In this document: one piece after another, positions 7,911 through 17,444 of the stretch | Layout: every line of letters starts with the position of its first letter | How positions within the stretch are numbered: position 1 is the first letter of the stretch | Notes under the pieces: generated by a model | Databases searched by the model: none | The model's input: only the letters and a program-made list of their open reading frames with translations | What the model was told of the DNA's origin: nothing | Made by a program: the position numbers and the translations under genes | From: Pseudomonas sp. LS1212 | Lineage (GTDB): Bacteria; Pseudomonadota; Gammaproteobacteria; Pseudomonadales; Pseudomonadaceae | Assembly: GCF_024741815.1 (NCBI RefSeq) | Contig: NZ_CP102951.1 | Span: 3,920,001 to 3,984,000 of the forward strand | Direction: 5' to 3' | Length of the DNA stretch: 64,000 bases

Positions 7911-8591
7911 ATGAAACTGCTGATTGTCGAAGACCAGGCCAAGACCGGCCACTACCTGCGTCAGGGCCTGAGCGAAGCGGGCTTCAATACCGAACTGGTC
8001 GCAGACGGCATTACCGGCCAGCACCTGGCGCTGACCGGCGACTACGCCCTGCTGATACTGGATGTGATGTTGCCGGGCCGCGATGGCTGGCAAATCCTGC
8101 AAGCGGTGCGCAGAGCCGGCCTGGACATGCCGGTGCTGTTTCTCACGGCTCGCGATGCTGTCGAGGACCGCGTACATGGCCTCGAACTGGGTGCCGACGA
8201 CTACCTGGTCAAGCCCTTCGCCTTCTCCGAACTGCTGGCGCGGGTCCGTAGCCTGCTGCGCCGCGGCAGCAGCCCAGCGCAGGAAACTTCGTTGAGCGTG
8301 GCTGACCTGCGCCTGGACTTGATACGGCGCCGAGCCGAACGCAATGGCCAGCGCATCGACCTGACCGCCAAGGAGTTTGCCTTGCTGGAACTTCTGCTGC
8401 GGCGCCAGGGCGAGGTGCTGCCCAAATCCTTGATCGCCTCGCAGGTCTGGGACATGAATTTTGACAGTGACACCAATGTCATCGAGGTGGCGATCCGCCG
8501 CTTGCGCCTGAAAATCGATGACAGCCACGAAAACAAATTGATTCATACCGTGCGCGGCATGGGCTATGTGCTCGAAGAGCGCTGCGCCTGA
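7911..8591 (+). CDS. copR: Heavy-metal (copper-type) response regulator CopR
   Basis: 226-residue OmpR/PhoB-class regulator. The receiver has Asp51 in LLILDVMLPGRDGW and the conserved Lys in DYLVKPFAF. The winged-helix domain ends with SDTNVIEVAIRRLRLKID and HTVRGMGYVLEE, the wording typical of CusR/CopR/IrlR regulators. ATG 7911 begins the receiver directly (MKLLIVEDQ). Its stop overlaps the kinase start by one base. In PAO1 the same position holds CopR, which controls copper tolerance genes; metal specificity here is inferred from that and from the cupredoxin remnant. Confidence 0.9.
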   Translation: MKLLIVEDQAKTGHYLRQGLSEAGFNTELVADGITGQHLALTGDYALLILDVMLPGRDGWQILQAVRRAGLDMPVLFLTARDAVEDRVHGLELGADDYLVKPFAFSELLARVRSLLRRGSSPAQETSLSVADLRLDLIRRRAERNGQRIDLTAKEFALLELLLRRQGEVLPKSLIASQVWDMNFDSDTNVIEVAIRRLRLKIDDSHENKLIHTVRGMGYVLEERCA

Positions 8592-9949
8592 TGCGTCGCT
8601 TGTCACTGAGCAGCCGCCTGGCACTGCTGTTCGCCGCCTGTACCGCCGTGGTGTCGTTGATTGCCGGGGTATTGTTCAGCCGCGCCAGCGAAACCCACTT
8701 CATCGAACTGGACCAGCAACAGCTTGCCGGTAAACTGCCCGTCCTGCGCCAGTTGCTGCAAGGCGCCGAGAGTCACGCCAGCCTTGAACAGCGGCTGCCG
8801 GCCCTGCAAGCCGAGCTGAGCCATCAACCGGATCTGGCACTGCGCATCCAGGGTAGCGACGGCCAGCTCTGGTTCGAGAGCCAGGCCAACCTGCCCGCCG
8901 CGCCTCACGCCAGCGGCGTCGGTACGCTCCACGCCAACGGCATCGACTACCGCAGTTTCAGCACGGAGTTGGCCCCGGGCAAAGCCGGCTCGGCACATTT
9001 GACCCTACTGCTAGACATCACCCATCACCAACACTTTTTGCAGCGTGTGCAGCGGCTGATCTGGTTGACCATCGGGCTCTCGGCCCTGGCCACTGCCCTG
9101 CTCGGCGCCTGGGCCGCGCGCAGCGGCCTGCGCCCGCTGCGGCGCATGAGCGAGGTCGCTTCCAGTGTCTCGGCCCGCTCGCTGACCACGCGCCTGCCAC
9201 AAGCGCAAATGCCGATCGAACTGGCCGAACTGGCCCAGGCCTTCAACGCCATGCTCGGGCGCCTGGACGACGCCTTCCAGCGCCTGTCGGCCTTCTCCGC
9301 CGACATCGCCCATGAACTGCGCACGCCCTTGTCGAACCTGCTGACCCACACCCAGGTCACCCTGACCCGCCCGCGCGAGCTGGAAGACTATCGCGAAGCC
9401 CTGCACGGCAATCTGGAGGAGCTGCAATGGATGGCGCAACTGGTCAATGACATGCTCTATCTGGCCAAGGCCGACCACGGCCTGTTGATGCCCCATCGCG
9501 AGCCGCTGGCGCTGGATGAGGAAGCCGATGCCCTTCTGGAATATTTCGCGCCCTTGGCCGAAGACGCCCAAGTGCGCTTGAGCCGCACCGGTGAGGCGCG
9601 ATTTATCGGTGACCGGAGCATGCTGCGCCGCGCCCTCTCCAACCTGCTGGACAACGCGCTGCGGTTTACCGCGGCAGGCGGGGAAGTCAACGTGGGCATG
9701 AAGGTGATCGAAGGACAGATTCAGCTGCACGTGGAAAACAGCGGCGAGGGAATTGACCCGGCACTGCTGCCGCGTTTGTTCGACCGCTTCTACCGGGCCG
9801 ATCCTGCCCGGCGTGAAGGCAGTAGCGAACATGCGGGATTGGGGCTGGCGATTACCCAGTCGATCGTTCGCGCCCATGGTGGGTCGATTCGTTGCGAATC
9901 GGTTGGGGGGTGGACGCGGTTTGTGATTGAGTTGCCGGTTGGGATTTAG
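8591..9949 (+). CDS. copS: Heavy-metal sensor histidine kinase CopS
   Basis: 452-residue inner-membrane kinase, partner of CopR. It has a first membrane segment at about residues 10-30, a periplasmic sensor of about 120 residues, a second membrane segment near 155-175, a HAMP linker, and the phospho-acceptor His at about 241 in SADIAHELRTPLSNL. The N box LSNLLDNALRF, the G1 motif LFDRFYRADPAR and HAGLGLAITQSIVRAHGG follow. This is the CusS/CopS family. Translation is coupled to copR through a one-base overlap. Confidence 0.92.
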   Translation: MRRLSLSSRLALLFAACTAVVSLIAGVLFSRASETHFIELDQQQLAGKLPVLRQLLQGAESHASLEQRLPALQAELSHQPDLALRIQGSDGQLWFESQANLPAAPHASGVGTLHANGIDYRSFSTELAPGKAGSAHLTLLLDITHHQHFLQRVQRLIWLTIGLSALATALLGAWAARSGLRPLRRMSEVASSVSARSLTTRLPQAQMPIELAELAQAFNAMLGRLDDAFQRLSAFSADIAHELRTPLSNLLTHTQVTLTRPRELEDYREALHGNLEELQWMAQLVNDMLYLAKADHGLLMPHREPLALDEEADALLEYFAPLAEDAQVRLSRTGEARFIGDRSMLRRALSNLLDNALRFTAAGGEVNVGMKVIEGQIQLHVENSGEGIDPALLPRLFDRFYRADPARREGSSEHAGLGLAITQSIVRAHGGSIRCESVGGWTRFVIELPVGI

Positions 9950-9973
9950 ATGATTGCCCGATTTGAGGGCTTC

Positions 9974-10007
9974 ATCGCTGGCAAGCGATAGGACCGCAAA
10001 GCGGTCC
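9974..10007. terminator. Double hairpin after copS
   Basis: Two adjacent hairpins fill the gap between the convergent copS and lolE genes. The first is ATCGCTGGCAAGCGAT at 9974-9989, a REP-like core that recurs exactly at 50199-50214. The second is GGACCGC-AAA-GCGGTCC at 9991-10007, followed by AAAAA. The second probably ends copS; the T-run is poor on both strands. Confidence 0.55.
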
Positions 10008-10015
10008 CAAAAACA

Positions 10016-11260
10016 TCACTCGTACCGCAAAGCGTAAGCCGGCTGGATCTGCGCCGCACGCCAGGCCGGGTAAATCGTCGCCAGGAAGCTCAGGGTAAAG
10101 CCTGCCGTACAGATCAACGCCACGTCAAACCACTGCAGCTCCGATGGCAAGGTACTGATGAAATACACATCGGAGGTGAAGATATGCTGCCCGGTGAGTC
10201 GCTCCAGCCAGCCGACCAGGGCACTGACATTGATGGCCGCAAAGACCCCGAGGATGCCGCCGATCAGGGTGCCGACGATACCGATCACCGTACCCTGAAC
10301 CATGAAGATCGACATGATCTGCCGAGGCGTGGCGCCGATAGTGCGCAGGATGGCGATGTCCGCCCCCTTGTCGTTCACCACCATGATCAAGGTTGCGATG
10401 ATGTTGAAGGCCGCGACCGCGACGATCATCAGCAGCAACAGACCGATCATGGTCTTTTCCATCTTCATCGCACTGAACAGGCTGCCTTGGGTATGGGTCC
10501 AGTCATCGGCCTTGAACTGATCGCCCAGGCCCGCGGCAATCGCCCCGGAAACCTGCGGCGCACTGTACAGATCCTTGACCTTGAGCCGCACGCTCTGCAC
10601 CTGGTTCGGTTCCCAGCGCTGCATCTGCGCGGCGTCCGCCATATGGATCAGCGCCATGGAGCCGTCCAGCTCGGCGCCCACCTTGAACACGCCGACCACA
10701 TTCAGCCGCTGCATGCGCGGAGTAATCCCGCCCGGTGCCGTGCTGACTTCAGGGACAATCAGGGTCAACTTGTCGCCGACATTCAAGCGAAAGCGCCGCG
10801 CGGTGATTTCCCCGACCACCACGCCGAACTCACCGGGCTTCAGGTCGTTCAAGCGACCCTGGACGATATGGTCGGCAACGATCGAGACCTTGCCTTCCTG
10901 GGCCGGGTCGATGCCGCTGATCTGGATCGGCTGCATCGCGCCCTTGTAGGAGAGCATGCCCTCCATTTCGGTGAAGGGCACGGCGGCCAGCACTTCCGGG
11001 TTTTTCAGCGCGGCAGCGGCAACCGGCTGCCAGTCGTCGAGCGGCTTGACACCCAGAACGGTCGCATGGGGAACCATGCCGAGGATGCGCGAGCTCATCT
11101 CCCGCTGGAAGCCGTTCATGACCGACAGCACCACGATCATGGCCAGCACGCCCAGTGCCAGGCCGATCATCGAGGTCATGGAGATGAACGAAATAAAATG
11201 ATTGCGGCGCTTGGCGCGGGTATAGCGCGCGCCTATGAAGATCGATAACGGTCTGAACAT
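10016..11260 (-). CDS. lolE: Lipoprotein-releasing ABC transporter permease LolE
   Basis: Inner-membrane subunit of LolCDE, which extracts outer-membrane lipoproteins for LolA. The 414-residue protein starts MFRPLSIFIGARYTRAKRRN, then has a first membrane helix (MIGLALGVLAMIVVLSVMNGF), a large periplasmic domain, and three C-terminal helices including MIGLLLLMIVAVAAFNIIATL and the FtsX-type coupling segment DIAILRTIGATPRQI. ATG 11260 aligns with the start of its paralogue LolC; an upstream in-frame start at 11323 adds a leader without family support. Last gene of lolCDE. Confidence 0.93.
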   Translation of the reverse strand: MFRPLSIFIGARYTRAKRRNHFISFISMTSMIGLALGVLAMIVVLSVMNGFQREMSSRILGMVPHATVLGVKPLDDWQPVAAAALKNPEVLAAVPFTEMEGMLSYKGAMQPIQISGIDPAQEGKVSIVADHIVQGRLNDLKPGEFGVVVGEITARRFRLNVGDKLTLIVPEVSTAPGGITPRMQRLNVVGVFKVGAELDGSMALIHMADAAQMQRWEPNQVQSVRLKVKDLYSAPQVSGAIAAGLGDQFKADDWTHTQGSLFSAMKMEKTMIGLLLLMIVAVAAFNIIATLIMVVNDKGADIAILRTIGATPRQIMSIFMVQGTVIGIVGTLIGGILGVFAAINVSALVGWLERLTGQHIFTSDVYFISTLPSELQWFDVALICTAGFTLSFLATIYPAWRAAQIQPAYALRYE

Positions 11261-11330
11261 TCCGGGGCACCGTAAGAAAAATAATGGACCCGGCACTTCC
11301 CCGCCCGGAGAAGCGCCGCGCACAGTCGGA

Positions 11331-12029
11331 TCAGATGGCGACCAGTCGGCCTTCTTCCAGGCGCAACACCCGATCCATCTGCCGGGCCAGGTTCAAATCG
11401 TGGGTCACCACCAGGAACGCCGTGTGCGACGAGGTGCTCAACTCCAGCATCAGGTCCTGAATACCCTGGGCGGTATGGTGGTCGAGGTTACCGGTCGGCT
11501 CGTCGAGCATGACCAGGCCGGGACGGTTGACCAGCGCCCGGGCAATCGCCACACGCTGGCGTTCGCCACCGGACAATTCGGCTGGCTTGTGACCCAGGCG
11601 ATGGGCCAGGCCCACGCGCGTCAACAACGCAGTGGCCCGCTCGCGCGCTTCGGGAATCGCCGTACGGCCGATCAGCAGAGGCATGCAGACGTTTTCCAGT
11701 GCGGTGAATTCCGGCAATAGGTGATGGAACTGATAGACGAAGCCCAGCGCGCGGTTGCGCAACAGCCCACGGGCCCGCTCGCCCAGCGCCGAGAGTTCTT
11801 CGCCAGCCAGCCAGACGCTGCCCTTGCTCGGCGTGTCGAGCCCGCCGAGCAGGTTGAGCAAGGTACTTTTGCCCGACCCGGAACTGCCGACAATAGCCAC
11901 GCGCTCGCCAGAGTGCAGCTCCAGCGCCAGCCCCGACAACACTTCGACAGACTCCGGGCCTTCCTCGTAGGACTTGCCCAGGTTGCGGCAACTCAGCACT
12001 GCTTTATCACTCATGCCCAACTCACTCAT
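11331..12029 (-). CDS. lolD: Lipoprotein-releasing ABC transporter ATPase LolD
   Basis: ATPase of the LolCDE complex. It has Walker A GSSGSGKSTLLN, the LolD-type Q-loop region YQFHHLLPEFTALENV, signature LSGGERQRVAIARAL, Walker B LVMLDEPTGNLD and the H-loop VVTHD. I start it at ATG 12029 because GGAGG lies eight bases upstream; this codon overlaps the end of lolC. ATG 12014 (MSDKAVL) would give the 227-residue form common in annotation. Confidence 0.95.
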   Translation of the reverse strand: MSELGMSDKAVLSCRNLGKSYEEGPESVEVLSGLALELHSGERVAIVGSSGSGKSTLLNLLGGLDTPSKGSVWLAGEELSALGERARGLLRNRALGFVYQFHHLLPEFTALENVCMPLLIGRTAIPEARERATALLTRVGLAHRLGHKPAELSGGERQRVAIARALVNRPGLVMLDEPTGNLDHHTAQGIQDLMLELSTSSHTAFLVVTHDLNLARQMDRVLRLEEGRLVAI

Positions 12030-13269
12030 AACGTAGCGCCTCCGCAGGCTGGGTGCGCGCAGCACGCCAGGCCGGATACAGGGTGGCGAGGAAACTCAGG
12101 ACCAACGCCGCACCGCAGACCATCAGCACATCTTCGGCCATGAGTTGCGACGGCAGGTAGTCGATGAAGTAGACGTCCGCGTTCAGGAACTTGTGGCCGA
12201 TCAGCGTTTCCAGCCCGGCAATCGCCGCGCTGACATTGAGCGCGGCGAATATTCCGACCACGGCGCCGATCAGGGTGCCGACAACGCCGATCACCGTGCC
12301 CTGGACCATGAAAATCGCCATGATCTGGCCCGGCGTCGAACCCAGGGTCCGCAGGATGGCGATATCGCCCTTCTTGTCGTTGACCACCATCACCAGCGTG
12401 GAAATGATGTTGAACGCCGCCACCGCGACGATCAGCAGCAGCAACAGGCCGATCATGGCCTTCTCCATGCGGATCGCCTGGTACAGGTTGCCGTGGGTGC
12501 GGGTCCAGTCGCGGGCGTAGTAGTCGTCGCCAAGCTTCTGGGCGATATACCAGGATGCGCGCGGCGCCTGGAACAGGTCGTCGAACTTCAGGCGCAAGCC
12601 CTGCACCTGATCGGCCTTCCAGCGATGCAGGCGCGACAGGTCCTCGATATTGGTCAGGCCCAGGTAGCCATCGAGCTCACCGGCGCCGACATGGAAAATG
12701 CCGACCACGGTAAAGCGCTTCATGCGCGGGAACATCCCGGCCGGGGTCACCGTGACCTCGGGGGCGACGAAGGTCAGCTTGTCGCCGATGGCAAGGCCGA
12801 GCTTGGTTGCCGCCTTGTCGCCGATCATGATCCCGAACTCGCCGGGTTTCAGCGCTTCGAGCTGGCCTTGCCTGATGAAGGCATCGATGATCGAGACGCT
12901 GCGCTCCCGGGCCGGGTCGATGCCGTTGAGCAACACCTTCTGCACTTTGCCCTCATGGGTCAGCAGGCCCTGCATCTGAGTGAACGGCGCAACCGCCAGC
13001 ACTTGCCGATTCTGCTTTACTTGGTTGGCAAGAGCCGGCCAGTTGCTGATCGGTTGACCGGTTTCGAGGGTCGCATGGGGCACCATCCCCAGCACACGGG
13101 TACGCATTTCATGATCGAAGCCATTCATGACCGAAAGTACGACGATCATCACGACCACGCCAAGAGCGAGGCCGATCATCGAGGTCAGGGAAATGAACGA
13201 CACAAAATGATTACGGCGTTTGGCACGGGTATAACGCGTACCGATATATACGAAGAGAGGTCTGAACAT
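12022..13269 (-). CDS. lolC: Lipoprotein-releasing ABC transporter permease LolC
   Basis: First gene of the lolCDE operon, 415 residues. It shares layout and much sequence with LolE: start MFRPLFVYIGTRYTRAKRRN, membrane helix GLALGVVVMIVVLSVMNGF, periplasmic domain, then three helices with MIGLLLLLIVAVAAFNIIST and DIAILRTLGSTPGQI. The close similarity to LolE suggests an old tandem duplication around lolD. C versus E is assigned by gene order; both subunits are needed. Confidence 0.92.
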   Translation of the reverse strand: MFRPLFVYIGTRYTRAKRRNHFVSFISLTSMIGLALGVVVMIVVLSVMNGFDHEMRTRVLGMVPHATLETGQPISNWPALANQVKQNRQVLAVAPFTQMQGLLTHEGKVQKVLLNGIDPARERSVSIIDAFIRQGQLEALKPGEFGIMIGDKAATKLGLAIGDKLTFVAPEVTVTPAGMFPRMKRFTVVGIFHVGAGELDGYLGLTNIEDLSRLHRWKADQVQGLRLKFDDLFQAPRASWYIAQKLGDDYYARDWTRTHGNLYQAIRMEKAMIGLLLLLIVAVAAFNIISTLVMVVNDKKGDIAILRTLGSTPGQIMAIFMVQGTVIGVVGTLIGAVVGIFAALNVSAAIAGLETLIGHKFLNADVYFIDYLPSQLMAEDVLMVCGAALVLSFLATLYPAWRAARTQPAEALRYE

Positions 13270-13363
13270 GTCGGGGCTTGTTCGGAGGAAAGAGGAACGT
13301 CCTTGTGGCGGGGCTTGAAGAGCAGCTTTACACTCAGACCACCGCCGCTACCATGGGTTCGCC

Positions 13364-13951
13364 ATGTCGACATTAGATGAAGAAGATCGCCGCGAATACT
13401 ACCGTATCGAGGATCGGATCGCACTGGAAATTAGCCCTCTGACAAGCGCTGACACGCTTGGCACGGACTTGTTGCAAGATGCGTCGCCACTGTTCAATCT
13501 GCTCAGTGAACTGCACCTGAGCGAATTCGAATCACAGCACCTGCTGCGCCAGCTCAGTGACAGCGACCGGCCCCTGGCCAATTTCCTCAAGGCCCAGAAC
13601 AGGCGCATCGACCTGCTGAGCCAGGTGGTCGCGCAAACCATCCTGGGCAAGATCGGCGAGCCGCAACCGGTGGTTCTTTCCGAAGGCGGCATCGAGTTCA
13701 GCCAGGCTCAGGCCTACGCTCCCGGCACGCTTCTCTCGGTCAAAATGGCCTTGATGCCGCAGGCATTGGGGATGTTGTTGCGGGCCCGTGTCACCCACTG
13801 CGACGCGACCCCGGAAGGAAGCTTCGAGATCGGCGCTCTATTCGAGGCCCCTACCGACGCCCAACGGCAATTGCTGGCCCGCTATATTTTGCAGAAACAG
13901 GCGCAGCAGCGGCGCAGCGCCCGTGAGCACAGCGCACCAAACGCCATCTGA
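13364..13951 (+). CDS. PilZ domain protein, predicted c-di-GMP binding
   Basis: 195 residues, transcribed divergently from lolCDE. The N-terminus RREYYRIEDRIALEI carries the RxxxR half of the c-di-GMP motif. A long helical insert (about residues 35-90) follows, and then VVLSEGGIEFSQAQ, where the second motif normally reads D/NxSxxG. Ser and Gly are kept, but the leading Asp/Asn is Val. Binding is therefore likely but could be weakened. The PAO1 homologue sits in the same place, next to the lol genes. Confidence 0.85.
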   Translation: MSTLDEEDRREYYRIEDRIALEISPLTSADTLGTDLLQDASPLFNLLSELHLSEFESQHLLRQLSDSDRPLANFLKAQNRRIDLLSQVVAQTILGKIGEPQPVVLSEGGIEFSQAQAYAPGTLLSVKMALMPQALGMLLRARVTHCDATPEGSFEIGALFEAPTDAQRQLLARYILQKQAQQRRSAREHSAPNAI

Positions 13952-14004
13952 CCTGATCTGCGAAGCCACTGGCGCTACCTGACACTTTTCTTGAAGGAAC
14001 AAAC

Positions 14005-14727
14005 GTGACCCTTATATATGGCCACCGCGGCGCCAAGGGCGAAGCCCCCGAAAACACCCTGACCAGCTTCCAGCAGTGCCTCAAGCACGGTGTACGGCGC
14101 TGCGAACTCGATCTGCACCTGTCTTCGGACAACGAGCTGATGGTGATTCACGACCCGAGCCTGCGGCGCACCACCGACCGACGCGGCAAGGTGGTCGAAC
14201 ATACGGCGGCCGAACTGGTCACCTACGATGCGCGCAAGGGTGGCCCGGGCTGGGTCAACCCTTGCCCGATTCCGAGGCTCGAGGAGTTGTTCGAGAAATG
14301 CGACTTCGACCACTGGCAACTGGAAGTCAAGAGTGCTTCGCGCATGCGCGCCGCGACCACGGTACTGGCGATCCGCGAATTGGCTCAACACTTCGGGTTG
14401 CTGGAAAAGGTCACCGTCACTTCAAGTTCGCGGGAAGTCCTCAAGGCAGCGCTTGAGCTGACCCCGGACCTGTCTCGCGGCCTGGTCGCCGAGTATGCCT
14501 GGCTCGACCCACTGAAGGTCGCGCAGAACTACGGCTGCGAGATGCTGGCCTTGAACTGGACGCTGTGCACCCCCGAGCGCCTGGCAAAAGCCCAGCGCCA
14601 GGGTTTGCATGTCTCGGTATGGACAGTCAACGAACCGGCGCTGATGCGCCGGCTCGTCGACTTCGGCGTAGATAGCCTGATTACAGACTTTCCCGGTTTG
14701 GCCAGCGCCACGCTCGAGAATTGCTGA
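14005..14727 (+). CDS. Glycerophosphodiester phosphodiesterase (GDPD family)
   Basis: 240 residues with the whole GDPD signature: YGHRGAKGEAPENT (catalytic His-Arg and metal-binding Glu), ELDLHLSSDNELMVIHDPSL (metal Asp and second His), then WQLEVKS and the C-terminal VSVWTVNEPALMRRLVDFGVDSLITDFP. No signal peptide, so the cytoplasmic UgpQ type that hydrolyses glycerophosphodiesters to glycerol 3-phosphate. GTG 14005 is preceded by GAAGGAAC. Convergent with sthA. Confidence 0.93.
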   Translation: MTLIYGHRGAKGEAPENTLTSFQQCLKHGVRRCELDLHLSSDNELMVIHDPSLRRTTDRRGKVVEHTAAELVTYDARKGGPGWVNPCPIPRLEELFEKCDFDHWQLEVKSASRMRAATTVLAIRELAQHFGLLEKVTVTSSSREVLKAALELTPDLSRGLVAEYAWLDPLKVAQNYGCEMLALNWTLCTPERLAKAQRQGLHVSVWTVNEPALMRRLVDFGVDSLITDFPGLASATLENC

Positions 14728-14769
14728 AATCGGTCTCCCCGGCCGGCTCAGGCCACCGGCCGGAGTCGC

Positions 14770-16164
14770 TTAAAAAAGCCGGTTGAGGCCATCGTACGCC
14801 GCTACCCGATAGGCTTCGGCCATGGTCGGGTAGTTGAAGGTGGTGTTGACGAAATACTTCAGGGTATTGGCTTCGCCCTGCTGGTTCATGATCGCCTGGC
14901 CAATGTGGACGATCTCCGACGCCTGATAACCGAAGCAGTGCACGCCAAGCACTTCCAGGGTTTCGCGGTGGAACAGGATCTTCAACATGCCCTGTGGTTC
15001 ACCGGCAATTTGCGCGCGCGCCATGCCCTTGAAGAACGCCTTGCCGACTTCGTACGGCACCTTGGCCTGGGTCAGTTCCTGCTCATTCTTGCCGATCGAG
15101 CTGATTTCCGGAATCGTGTAGATGCCGGTCGGCACATCGTTGACGAAGCGCCAGCTGCCATTATCGACAATGCTGCCGGCGGCCGAACGCCCCTGGTCGT
15201 GGGCGGCACTGGCCAGGCTCGGCCAGCCGATCACATCGCCGGCGCCATAGATGTTCGGCACACAGGTGCGGTAGTTCTCGTCCACTTCGATCTGGCCGCG
15301 GCTATTGACCTTGACCCCGATGTTTTCCATGCCCAGCTTGTCGGTGTTGCCGGTACGACCGTTGCACCAGAGCAAGGCATCGGCCTTGATTTTCTTGCCG
15401 GACTTGAGGTGCAGGATCACGCCGTTGTCGAGGCCTTCGACACGATCGTATTCCTCGTTATGGCGCACGGTGATGTTGTTGTTACTGAAGTGATAGCTCA
15501 GCGCCTGGGAGATCTCGGAGTCCAGGAAGCTCAACAGCTGGCCACGGTTGTCGACCAACTCCACCAGCACGCCGAGACCACTGAAGATCGAGGCATATTC
15601 GCAACCGATCACGCCAGCGCCGTAAACGATGAGTTTGCGCGGTGTGTGGCCCAGGCTCAGGATAGTGTCGCTATCGTAGATACGCGGGTGGTGGAAATCG
15701 ATGTCGGCCGGGCGATAGGGGCGTGAACCGGTGGCGATGATGATGTGCTTGGCCACCAGCTTCTCGACCACGCCGTTGGCGCACACCACTTCGACGGTTT
15801 GCTCGTCGGCGAAGCTGGCGGTGCCGAAGAACACGTCGACCCGGTTGCGGGCGTAGTAACCGGTGCGCGAGGCGACCTGCTTGGAGATGACCTTTTCCGC
15901 GCTCTTGAGCACGTCCGGGAACGAGAACCAGCGCGGCTCACCAATGGCCCGGAACATCGGGTTGGTGTTGAACTGCATAATCTGCCGCACGGAGTGACGC
16001 AAGGCCTTGGAAGGGATGGTGCCCAGGTGAGTGCAATTGCCGCCGACCTGACGCCGACTGTCGACCATCGCTACCTTGCGCCCTGCTTTTGCGGCATTCA
16101 TTGCCGCACCTTCCCCAGCCGGACCGGAACCCAGCACCACTACGTCGTAGTTGTAGACAGCCAT
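14770..16164 (-). CDS. sthA: Soluble pyridine nucleotide transhydrogenase SthA
   Basis: Flavoprotein that moves electrons between NADPH and NAD+ to balance the cofactor pools. The 464-residue protein has the FAD motif VVVLGSGPAGEGAAMNAA, the altered redox site GGNCTHLGTIPSKALRH with a single Cys (44), as in true SthA rather than disulfide reductases, the NAD motif VYGAGVIGCEYASIFSGLG and a C-terminal dimer domain ending AYRVAAYDGLNRLF. A 25-bp GC-rich inverted repeat lies between it and the GDPD gene. Confidence 0.96.
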   Translation of the reverse strand: MAVYNYDVVVLGSGPAGEGAAMNAAKAGRKVAMVDSRRQVGGNCTHLGTIPSKALRHSVRQIMQFNTNPMFRAIGEPRWFSFPDVLKSAEKVISKQVASRTGYYARNRVDVFFGTASFADEQTVEVVCANGVVEKLVAKHIIIATGSRPYRPADIDFHHPRIYDSDTILSLGHTPRKLIVYGAGVIGCEYASIFSGLGVLVELVDNRGQLLSFLDSEISQALSYHFSNNNITVRHNEEYDRVEGLDNGVILHLKSGKKIKADALLWCNGRTGNTDKLGMENIGVKVNSRGQIEVDENYRTCVPNIYGAGDVIGWPSLASAAHDQGRSAAGSIVDNGSWRFVNDVPTGIYTIPEISSIGKNEQELTQAKVPYEVGKAFFKGMARAQIAGEPQGMLKILFHRETLEVLGVHCFGYQASEIVHIGQAIMNQQGEANTLKYFVNTTFNYPTMAEAYRVAAYDGLNRLF

Positions 16165-16357
16165 GCGTACTCCTTCAGAACGGGCCGAGATGCCACTTTG
16201 GCATTCTCCGGCTACATCATGTCGCGCTCGGCAACATGAAAAAAAATCGGCTGCAGTCTAAACAAGCCTGAGCGCCGCGAACATTAACCCTTGGTCGCGT
16301 CGTAGGCTATTTTTGTCTGCACTACATCGTCAATCAGTTGCAACAACTGACCCTGAA

Positions 16358-17371
16358 CTATTCATTCGCATCCATCTGCTCGAAAGCCGGTGTGACGCGA
16401 GTGGCGAAACCCTTATCGGCATGCATCACGAAAAATGCTGCGATTTCGTGTTGCAGCGCATAGTCCCAGCCTTCCTGCGGCCCGAGAATCATCAACAGCG
16501 TGGAGAGGCCATCAGCCATCAACGCCGAAGAATCGAGCACTGTCACTGCCGCCAACGCATGTTCCACGGGCCTGCCGGTGCGCGCATCGAGCGTGTGCGA
16601 GTAACGCTTGCCATCGCGCTCGAAGTAATTGCGGTAATCGCCAGATGTGGAGACGCCATAACCGTCGACCGAAATGATCTGCTGGGCCGTTTGACGGTCG
16701 TCACGCGGCACTTCCAGGGCCACGCGCCAATGGCTTCCATCGGGCTTGCGCCCGGCCGCACGCAACTCGCCGGTCACTTCGACCAGGTAACTGGTAACCC
16801 CCAGCGCCTGCAGGCGTTCGACCACCTCGTCTACCGCGTAGCCGGCAGCGATGCTGTTGAAGTCGACCTCCACAGCGGCATCCTTGCAGAGCCTGTCGCC
16901 TTGAATGCGCAAGTGCCGGTACCCGACCCGTTGCCGGGCACTGGCCAGCGCCTGCGCATCCGGCACCCTCGCCTCACGTGCCTGCGGGCCAAAGCCCCAG
17001 AGGTTGAGCAAGGGCCCGACCGTCAGGTCAAAGGCTCCCTGGCTTTGCTCGGCGAGCTGCTCGCCGACCTGCACCAGTCGCAGCAAAGGCTGCGGCATCA
17101 CCTGACAGCTGTTAGCCGGCAAGACATTGAAGCGCTCGATGTCCGAGTCGCTGCGGTAGGTCGAAAACGTCCGGTCGATCACGGCCAGCAGCGTCTCGAC
17201 CTCGCCCTTGACCTCTTCAGGCCCCGGGCTTCCCGGCGAACGCACATACTGAACCGTAAAACTGCTGCCCATGGTCGGGCCACTGACGCGCTCAAGCGAA
17301 TCACCACCATCGCACCCTGCCAGCACCAGTACCAGACTGATCAGGCTGCAGATTCTCGGGCATGGATTCAA
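16358..17371 (-). CDS. apbE: FAD:protein FMN transferase ApbE (lipoprotein)
   Basis: Attaches FMN covalently to Thr/Ser of target flavoproteins, such as the NqrB/C or RnfG/D types, on the periplasmic side. The N-terminus has a lipoprotein signal ending LVLVLAGCDGG. Then come GPTMGSSFTVQY, DRTFSTYRSDSDIERFN, GAFDLTVGPLLNLWGFG, VDFNSIAAGYAVDEVVE, YRNYFERDGKRYSHTLDARTG and ALMADGLSTLLMILGP, all standard ApbE blocks. The start is weak. TTG 17371 has GGGAG six bases upstream; GTG 17374 and TTG 17395 are in frame, and the last would sit inside the gap terminator. PAO1 has the nqr operon next to this gene as I recall; no nqr genes are here. Confidence 0.88.
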   Translation of the reverse strand: MNPCPRICSLISLVLVLAGCDGGDSLERVSGPTMGSSFTVQYVRSPGSPGPEEVKGEVETLLAVIDRTFSTYRSDSDIERFNVLPANSCQVMPQPLLRLVQVGEQLAEQSQGAFDLTVGPLLNLWGFGPQAREARVPDAQALASARQRVGYRHLRIQGDRLCKDAAVEVDFNSIAAGYAVDEVVERLQALGVTSYLVEVTGELRAAGRKPDGSHWRVALEVPRDDRQTAQQIISVDGYGVSTSGDYRNYFERDGKRYSHTLDARTGRPVEHALAAVTVLDSSALMADGLSTLLMILGPQEGWDYALQHEIAAFFVMHADKGFATRVTPAFEQMDANE

Positions 17372-17392
17372 CACAGACTCCCGTGCAGATGA

Positions 17393-17427
17393 CAAAAAAA
17401 ACGGGAACCTTGAAGGTTCCCGTTTTT
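17393..17427 (-). terminator. Rho-independent terminator of gap
   Basis: The stem ACGGGAACC / GGTTCCCGT with a TTGAA-type loop is followed on the minus strand by eight Ts. Strong and canonical. It lies directly in front of apbE, so apbE needs its own promoter or readthrough. Confidence 0.93.
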
Positions 17428-17444
17428 CACGACTGAGCTGAAGC

